NCBI RefSeq assembly: GCF_044904665.1
Contig: NZ_JADIKM010000003.1
Span: 558,001 to 622,000, forward strand
Source of the DNA: Dyella_A ginsengisoli
GTDB taxonomy: Bacteria > Pseudomonadota > Gammaproteobacteria > Xanthomonadales > Rhodanobacteraceae
DNA length: 64,000 bases
Direction: 5' to 3'
Shown piece by piece: positions 58,599-64,000 of the stretch; within the stretch, counting starts at the first letter, position 1; every line of letters starts with the position of its first letter. The notes under the pieces were generated by a model. The model did no database searches and was not told the origin of the DNA. It was given only the letters and a program-made list of their open reading frames with translations. A program made the position numbers and the translations under genes.

Positions 58599-58858
58599 GC
58601 GCGGCGATGGTCGGGCAGATCCGCGAGCGGCTGGTCGCCGCGCTGGCGCCGACCGAGCTGGAGGTGCTGGACGAGGGCCACAAGCACGCTGGTCACACCA
58701 ACGCGGGGAAGGGGCATTTCCACGTGCGGATCGTCAGCGCCGCATTCGCCGGTGTGTTGCCGATCAAGCGCCACCGCATGGTGTACGCCGCGCTGGACGG
58801 CCTGATGGACCAGGGCATCCATGCCCTGTCCATCGACGCGCGAGCTCCAAGCTCCTAA
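58595..58858 (+). CDS. BolA-family protein
   Basis: An 87-residue class II KH-fold protein: LEVLDEGHKHAGHTNAGKGHFHVRIVS and KRHRMVYAAL match BolA/IbaG, including the histidines that co-bind a Fe-S cluster with monothiol glutaredoxin. BolA proteins act in Fe-S trafficking and stress morphology. It is coupled to the YciI gene and precedes smc by about 130 bases. Confidence 0.92.
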   Translation: MSAAMVGQIRERLVAALAPTELEVLDEGHKHAGHTNAGKGHFHVRIVSAAFAGVLPIKRHRMVYAALDGLMDQGIHALSIDARAPSS

Positions 58859-58989
58859 AATCAGTATCTTGCAGCACCTTTCTCAAGCAAATTGTGCCGC
58901 CGCAATGCATTGCGGCGGCGCCTGCCGTTTGGCACAGTGCTTTGTCGCCTCACGCCCGTGCGGGCGTTCCATGGAATGTTGACCTGCCG

Positions 58990-61900
58990 ATGCGCCTGAC
59001 CACGATCAAACTCGCCGGATTCAAGTCGTTCGTCGATCCGACCACGTTGCACCTGCCCACCAACATGACCGGCGTGGTCGGTCCCAACGGCTGCGGCAAG
59101 TCCAACATCATCGACGCGATCCGCTGGGTGATGGGCGAAAGCGCCGCCAGCCGCCTGCGCGGCGATTCGCTCACCGACGTGATCTTCTCCGGCTCCACCT
59201 CGCGCAAGCCGGTGGGGCAGGCCACGGTGGAGCTGATCTTCGACAACGCCGACGGCTCGGTGCAGGGCGAGTACGGCCAGTACGCCGAGATCTCGGTCAA
59301 GCGCCAGGTCACCCGCGACGGCCAGTCGGCCTACTTCCTCAACGGCGCGCGCTGCCGTCGTCGCGACATCACCGACCTGTTCCTCGGCACCGGCCTGGGG
59401 CCGCGCAGCTACTCGATCATCGAGCAGGGCATGATCAGCCAGATCATCGAGGCGGCGCCGGAAGACCTGCGCACCCATTTGGAAGAAGCCGCCGGCATCT
59501 CCAAGTACAAGGAGCGCCGCAAGGAGACCGAGAGCCGCATCAAGTCCACCCGCGAGAACCTCGACCGCGTGAAGGACGTGCGCGACGAGGTGGACAAGCA
59601 GCTCGATCACCTCAACCGGCAGGCCCGCGCCGCCGAGCGCTGGAAGGCCCTGAAGGAAGAGCAGAACCGCAAGGAAGCCGAACTGCGCGCACTGGAATAC
59701 CGCGCGCTGAAAGGCCAGCACGACGGCGAAGGGCAGGGCCTGTCTGCCGCCGAGATCGCCATCGAGAAGCAGCTCGCCGAGCAGCGCCAGATCGAGGCGC
59801 AGCTGGAAAGCGTGCGCGATCGCCACGTCGGCGCCAGCGAGCATCTGAACGAAGTGCAGGCCGAGGTCTACAAGGTCGGCGCCGAGATCGCCCGCGTCGA
59901 GCAGCAGGTGCGCTACAACAAGGAAACCGCCGAGCGCCTGCAGCGCGCGCAGGGCGAGGCCGAGCGCGAGCACGCCGAGCTGTCCGCGCACATCGCCACC
60001 GACCGCGAGCAGATCGAGACGTTGGCGCTCGCGCTGGCCGAGGGCGAGCCGAAACTCGAGGCACTGCAGCAGCTGCAGGACGACACCGCCGAAGCCCAGC
60101 GCAGCACCGAAGCCAAGCTGGCCGACTGGCAGCAGCGCTGGGACGCCTATACCCGCACCGCCGGTGAATCCAGCCGCGCTGCGGAGGTGGAGCGCACCAA
60201 GCTCAACTACCTCGATCGCCAGGCGATCGATCTCTCCAAGCGCCGCGAAGCACTCGATGCCGAGCAGAAGGCGACCGACGTCGCCGCGCTCGACGCCGCC
60301 GCCGAACAACTGGAAACCGAACACGAGACGCAGCGCGAGCGCGTCGAGACGCTGGGCAGCCTGCTCGACCAGCACAAGTCCGGCCACGAAAAAGTGCTGG
60401 ACGAAGAGCGCCAGGTGCAGTCCACGCTCAACGAGACGCGCCAGCAGTTGCAGAGCGCACGCGGCCGGCTGTCCTCGCTCGAAGCCCTGCAGCATGCCGC
60501 GCTCGGTCAGGAAGAAACCGCCGCCAGCGGCTGGCTCGCCGGCTTCGGCCTCGACAAGGCGCGCCGCCTCGGCGAATCGCTGCAGGTCGATGCCGGCTGG
60601 GAGTCCGCGGTGGAAACCGTGCTGGCCGGCCTGCTCGATGGCGTGCTGGTGGACGATCCGCTGGCGCTGTCCGGCGACTTCGGCTCGCTGGGCGAGGCCG
60701 ACCTTGCACTGCTTGCCGCGCAAACCGGCGGGGCCGGCGCCGAGGGCACGCTCGCCGCGCGCGTGCGCGGCCCGGCGGCGGCGATGCAGATGCTGGGGCA
60801 GGTACACACCGCCGAGACGCTGGACGAAGCGCGCCGTCGGGTCGCCTCGCTGCCGGCGGGGCAATCCGTGATCACCCGCACCGGCGAATGGCTGGCGCCG
60901 CAGTGGGCGCGCGTGCGTCGCGCGCAGGGCAACCAGGTCGGCGTGCTGGCACGCGAACGCGAGATCCGCCTGCTCACCGAACAGGTGGCCACGCTGGAAG
61001 CTCGCATCGAGGAAGCCACCGGCCAGCTGGAAGATCTGCGCACCGCCAAGTTCGAGGCCGAGCGCGCCCGCGACGACGCGCAGCGCGAGCTCTACAACGC
61101 CCACCGCCGCCAGTCCGAGCTGGCCGGTCAGCTGCAGAGCCATCGTGGCAAGGTCGAGACCGCGCGAGCACGCGCCGAGAAGGTCGCTGGCGAGCTGTCG
61201 ACGCTGATCGAGCAGCTGGACGAGCTGCAGTCGCAGACGCGCGAGGCGCGCGCCCGGCTGGACGAATCGGTCAACCACATGGGCGACCTCGAAGACCAGC
61301 GCCGCGAGCTGGAGAACGAGCGACGCGCCCTGCTCGAAGCGCGCGAGGAAGCGCGCATGAACGCGCGCGAGGCGGCCGACCAGGCGCATTCGCTGGCACT
61401 GTCGATGGAGTCCAAGCGCTCCTCACTGGCCTCGCTGGAGCAGGCGCTGTCGCGACTGGACGCGCAGATCCGCGTGGTCGAGGCGCGTCGCACCGAGATC
61501 ACCGAGCAGCTTGCTTCCGGCGCCGATCCCATCGCCGAACTGGAAGCCGAACGCCAGACCTACCTCGACCAGCGCCTGCTGGTCGATCGCCAGCTGGTGG
61601 ACGCGCGCCGCGTGCTGGAAGACTGCGACATCGAAGTGCGCAAGCTGGAGCAGCAGCGCCAGCTGGCCGAGCAGGCGCTGGCCGGCCTGCGCGAGCAGCT
61701 TTCCGAGAAGCGCCTGGCCGCGCAGGCGCTGCAGATGCGTGCGCAGCAGCTGGCCGACGCGATCACCGCTTCGGGCCTGGAGCTGGAGCCGCTGCTGGCC
61801 GAGCTGGCCGAAGACGCCGACGCCGACGCCTGGCGCCGCCAGCTCACCGACATCGGTCAGAAGATCGTGCGGCTGGAGCCGGTGAACCTGGCCGCGATCC

Positions 61901-62490
61901 AGGAACACGCCGAGCAGAGCGAGCGCAAGACCTACCTCGACAACCAGATCGCCGACCTCACCAGCGCGATGGAGACGCTGGAAGGTGCGATCAAGAAGAT
62001 CGACCGCGAGACGCGCCAGCGCTTCAAGGAAACCTTCGACAAGGTCAACGCCGGCGTGCAGGAGCTGTTCCCGCGCCTGTTCGGCGGCGGCCATGCCTAC
62101 CTCGAACTCACCGGCGACGACCTGCTCAACACCGGCGTGGCGATCATGGCGCGGCCGCCCGGCAAGCGCGTGTCCAACATCTCGCTGCTGTCCGGCGGCG
62201 AGAAGGCACTCACCGCGGTGTCGCTGGTGTTCTCCATCTTCGGCCTCAACCCCGCGCCGTTCTGCCTGCTCGACGAGGTGGATGCGCCGCTGGACGAGGC
62301 CAACGTGGGCCGCTTCTCGGCGATGGTGCGCGAGATGAGCGAGAAGGTGCAGTTCATCTTCATCAGCCACAACAAGGCCACCATGGAAGCGGCCACCCAG
62401 CTGTGCGGCGTGACCATGCGCGAGCCGGGCGTGTCGCGACTGGTGCAGGTGGACCTGGCCGAAGCGGCTAAACTGGCAGGCGCTGCCTGA
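58990..62490 (+). CDS. smc: Chromosome segregation protein SMC
   Basis: An ATPase of 1166 residues that compacts and resolves chromosomes. The N-terminal head has Walker A GPNGCGKSNIIDAIRW; two long coiled coils flank a hinge region near residues 510-620 (GFGLDKARRLGESLQVDAGWESA); the C-terminal head has LLSGGEKALTAVSLVFS and Walker B CLLDEVDAPLDEANVGRF. Start MRLTTIKLAGFKSF at ATG 58990 is standard; a larger open frame from 58483 crosses the bolA gene and was rejected. zipA follows 10 bases after the stop. Confidence 0.97.
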   Translation: MRLTTIKLAGFKSFVDPTTLHLPTNMTGVVGPNGCGKSNIIDAIRWVMGESAASRLRGDSLTDVIFSGSTSRKPVGQATVELIFDNADGSVQGEYGQYAEISVKRQVTRDGQSAYFLNGARCRRRDITDLFLGTGLGPRSYSIIEQGMISQIIEAAPEDLRTHLEEAAGISKYKERRKETESRIKSTRENLDRVKDVRDEVDKQLDHLNRQARAAERWKALKEEQNRKEAELRALEYRALKGQHDGEGQGLSAAEIAIEKQLAEQRQIEAQLESVRDRHVGASEHLNEVQAEVYKVGAEIARVEQQVRYNKETAERLQRAQGEAEREHAELSAHIATDREQIETLALALAEGEPKLEALQQLQDDTAEAQRSTEAKLADWQQRWDAYTRTAGESSRAAEVERTKLNYLDRQAIDLSKRREALDAEQKATDVAALDAAAEQLETEHETQRERVETLGSLLDQHKSGHEKVLDEERQVQSTLNETRQQLQSARGRLSSLEALQHAALGQEETAASGWLAGFGLDKARRLGESLQVDAGWESAVETVLAGLLDGVLVDDPLALSGDFGSLGEADLALLAAQTGGAGAEGTLAARVRGPAAAMQMLGQVHTAETLDEARRRVASLPAGQSVITRTGEWLAPQWARVRRAQGNQVGVLAREREIRLLTEQVATLEARIEEATGQLEDLRTAKFEAERARDDAQRELYNAHRRQSELAGQLQSHRGKVETARARAEKVAGELSTLIEQLDELQSQTREARARLDESVNHMGDLEDQRRELENERRALLEAREEARMNAREAADQAHSLALSMESKRSSLASLEQALSRLDAQIRVVEARRTEITEQLASGADPIAELEAERQTYLDQRLLVDRQLVDARRVLEDCDIEVRKLEQQRQLAEQALAGLREQLSEKRLAAQALQMRAQQLADAITASGLELEPLLAELAEDADADAWRRQLTDIGQKIVRLEPVNLAAIQEHAEQSERKTYLDNQIADLTSAMETLEGAIKKIDRETRQRFKETFDKVNAGVQELFPRLFGGGHAYLELTGDDLLNTGVAIMARPPGKRVSNISLLSGGEKALTAVSLVFSIFGLNPAPFCLLDEVDAPLDEANVGRFSAMVREMSEKVQFIFISHNKATMEAATQLCGVTMREPGVSRLVQVDLAEAAKLAGAA

Positions 62491-62500
62491 GGACACCGCG

Positions 62501-63499
62501 ATGAATCTCGACTCCACGCCCGTCCAATCGACACCCATCGACGCCACGCTCGCCCTGGCCTGGAATGCCAACGTCGGCATCCCGCTGCTCGTCGTCGGCC
62601 TGATCGTGCTCGGCCTGATCTGGCTGTTCGGCCAGCCGAAGAAGGAGCAAGGCAGGCGCCGCGCCGCGCCGGAACCCACGCCGGGCGAGCGCCGCGAACC
62701 CACCGTGGGTCAGGCGAGCCTGGCCGACGATCCGTTCTTCACCACGCTCGACCGCGATTACCCGGATTCACCGGTGAGCCCGCAGCAGGGCGAGCTGGAC
62801 ATGGGGTTGCGTGCGGAGCTGGAGAAACTCGGGGCCACGCTGGCCGGTGAGCGCACCGGCGCTGACGCGCGTGTCGCCACGCACAAACCGTCCAGCCAGG
62901 CCGCGTCGATCATCGACGCCCTGCGTTCGCCGACCCAGGCGGAACATCCGCTGCCGCCTGCACCGCAGCCGGTCACCACCGCGGCGCCGGCGCCGGCACC
63001 CGAACCGCGCCCCACGCCCCGTTCGGATCTGGGCAAGCGGCCGGCGCAGCTGCCGGTGGAGCGCATCGTCACGCTGTTCGTGGTGGCGCGCGAAGGGCAG
63101 CTGTTCAACGGTCCGGACCTCATCGTGGCGGCGGAAAAGGCCGGCCTCGATTTCGGCGACATGGGTATCTACCACCGCCTGATCGACGGCAAGCGCGAGC
63201 TGGGCCCGATCTTCAGCGTGGCCAACATGCTCAAGCCGGGCAACTTCGACCTCGGCCGGCTCGAAGCGCTGCGCACCCCGGGTGTGAGCTTCTTCATGAC
63301 CTTGCCCGCGCCCATCCCCGCGCTCGATGCCTGGGACGCCATGCTGCCCACCGCCCAGCGCATGGCCGAGCTGCTCGACGGCCATGTGCTGGACGAGGAG
63401 CGCAACGCACTCGGCCGCCAGCGCATCGCGCACATCCGCGACGAGCTGCGCGGCTGGGATCGCGATCACGAAGGCACGGAAATCATCTTCGGCCGCTGA
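62501..63499 (+). CDS. zipA: Cell division protein ZipA
   Basis: A 332-residue protein with one N-terminal transmembrane segment (NVGIPLLVVGLIVLGLIWLFG, residues 24-44), a proline/arginine-rich linker to about residue 190, and the C-terminal ZipA domain (VERIVTLFVVAREGQLFNGPDLIVAAEKAGL, then GNFDLGRLEALRTPGVSFFMTLP) that binds the C-terminus of FtsZ. smc-zipA is the usual order; ligA often follows but here an H-NS-like gene lies convergent. Confidence 0.95.
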   Translation: MNLDSTPVQSTPIDATLALAWNANVGIPLLVVGLIVLGLIWLFGQPKKEQGRRRAAPEPTPGERREPTVGQASLADDPFFTTLDRDYPDSPVSPQQGELDMGLRAELEKLGATLAGERTGADARVATHKPSSQAASIIDALRSPTQAEHPLPPAPQPVTTAAPAPAPEPRPTPRSDLGKRPAQLPVERIVTLFVVAREGQLFNGPDLIVAAEKAGLDFGDMGIYHRLIDGKRELGPIFSVANMLKPGNFDLGRLEALRTPGVSFFMTLPAPIPALDAWDAMLPTAQRMAELLDGHVLDEERNALGRQRIAHIRDELRGWDRDHEGTEIIFGR

Positions 63500-63520
63500 G
63501 GCCCGAGCGTGTGATCCGCG

Positions 63521-63555
63521 CAACGAAAAGGGCCGCATCGCGGCCCTTTTCGTTG
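63521..63555. terminator. Bidirectional intrinsic terminator
   Basis: CAACGAAAAGGGCCGC, loop ATC, GCGGCCCTTTTCGTTG: 16-bp stem with A/T runs, between zipA and the H-NS-like gene. Confidence 0.92.
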
Positions 63556-63622
63556 CTGTCCCTGGCTGTGTAGCGGCTGTGCCGCCGAGGCCGATGTGGC
63601 CTTCTTCCCGCGAGCGAGGGGT

Positions 63623-64000
63623 TTACTTCTTCGCTGCCTTCTTTGCCGGCGCCTTCCTGGCGACCTTCTTGGCGGCCTTCGTTGCAGCCTTCTTAGCGGG
63701 CGCAGACTTCGCTGCGGAACCGCCAATGAGCAGGCTCTCGGCCGTGACGCCCTTTTTCTTCAAGGCCGCGGAAAACCACACCGGACGCTTGCCACGGCCG
63801 GACCAGGTCTGGGCGGCGTTCTCCGGGTTGCGATACTTCGGTGCGACAGCCGCCTTCGCGCCCTTGGCGCCCTTGCCGCCGCGCCTGGGATAAACCTCAT
63901 CGATGCTCAGGCCAGCACCCTTGAGAAGCGCGTCAATCCGGGTGCGGACCTCCTGGACCTGATTCTTGCGGGCAGATTCCATCTGCGCCTCGGCGGTCTT
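63623..64000 (-). CDS. H-NS-family nucleoid protein, 5' end outside window
   Basis: The visible 125 codons encode the C-terminal part of an H-NS/MvaT-class protein. The DNA-binding motif AQTWSGRGKRPVWFSAALKKKG is complete (TWSGRGxxPxW). A lysine/alanine-rich tail follows (AKKAATKAAKKVARKAPAKK), histone H1-like, as in many xanthomonad homologues. The frame is open past 64000, so ATG 63982 is unlikely to be the start; the oligomerisation helix lies upstream. It would silence AT-rich foreign DNA. Confidence 0.9.
   Translation of the reverse strand, partial: KTAEAQMESARKNQVQEVRTRIDALLKGAGLSIDEVYPRRGGKGAKGAKAAVAPKYRNPENAAQTWSGRGKRPVWFSAALKKKGVTAESLLIGGSAAKSAPAKKAATKAAKKVARKAPAKKAAKK

Noticed and set aside
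58483..58989. N-terminal extension of SMC from 58483
   Set aside because: The upstream part overlaps yciI and bolA in another frame; SMC proteins begin at the MRLTTIKLAGFKSF start at 58990.

Overview
The window is GC-rich gammaproteobacterial chromosome, most likely from the Xanthomonadales and probably Rhodanobacteraceae (Rhodanobacter, Dyella or a relative). This is inferred from gene content and order: alaS-csrA-tRNA-Ser, an rpfE-like gene overlapping recJ with prfB and lysS downstream, kup directly followed by a KdpD/KdpE-like pair, and a TPP-riboswitch-controlled TonB receptor with a PnuC-type transporter. No 16S gene is present, so the genus is not proven.

Positions 1 to about 7300 are a degraded mobile element. 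It holds a P4-type tyrosine recombinase (cut by the window start), small orphan genes, an HNH-type zinc protein, a KilA-N remnant, a ParB-domain protein, two proteins resembling podophage internal virion proteins, and an AlpA regulator. The AlpA gene runs into a segment that looks like the 3' end of a tRNA, a likely attachment site. Two arrays of related short direct repeats flank the HNH/KilA-N pair. A 311-bp MITE-like element with 27-bp terminal inverted repeats and a CTAG target duplication lies at 8260-8570.

From 7500 on the window is mainly ordinary chromosome. 7.5-10.6 kb: VOC and monooxygenase pair, an SDR enzyme with a divergent ArsR regulator and palindromic operator, and a MOSC protein. 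10.7-15.3 kb: potassium uptake (kup) with a two-component system. 15.4-19.5 kb: thiamine-type uptake under a TPP riboswitch. 19.6-24 kb: an AEC transporter, hslR, a response regulator and katG. 24.4-32.7 kb: DNA repair and translation (mutS, pncC, recA, recX, alaS, csrA, tRNA-Ser). 32.7-42.4 kb: lpxH, a cyclophilin, a GacA-like regulator, rne, rluC, a CPBP-type membrane protein, phhB and nfuA. 42.4-47 kb: two cytochromes c, a TraB-family protein and the agmatine-to-putrescine pair. 47.2-58.2 kb: an ABC-F ATPase, the rpfE-recJ-asnB-prfB-lysS block and a short YidC homologue. 58.3-64 kb: YciI, BolA, smc, zipA and an H-NS-like protein cut by the window end.

The most striking observation is in front of asnB (asparagine synthetase). 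A 42-codon leader ORF (52276-52404) has asparagine at six of the eight codons 27-34. It is followed by three mutually exclusive RNA pairings: a protector hairpin, a perfect 9-bp antiterminator and a strong intrinsic terminator. This is the complete layout of a ribosome-mediated transcription attenuator that would sense asparagine, a specificity I do not know among the classical proteobacterial attenuators (trp, his, leu, ilv, thr, phe).
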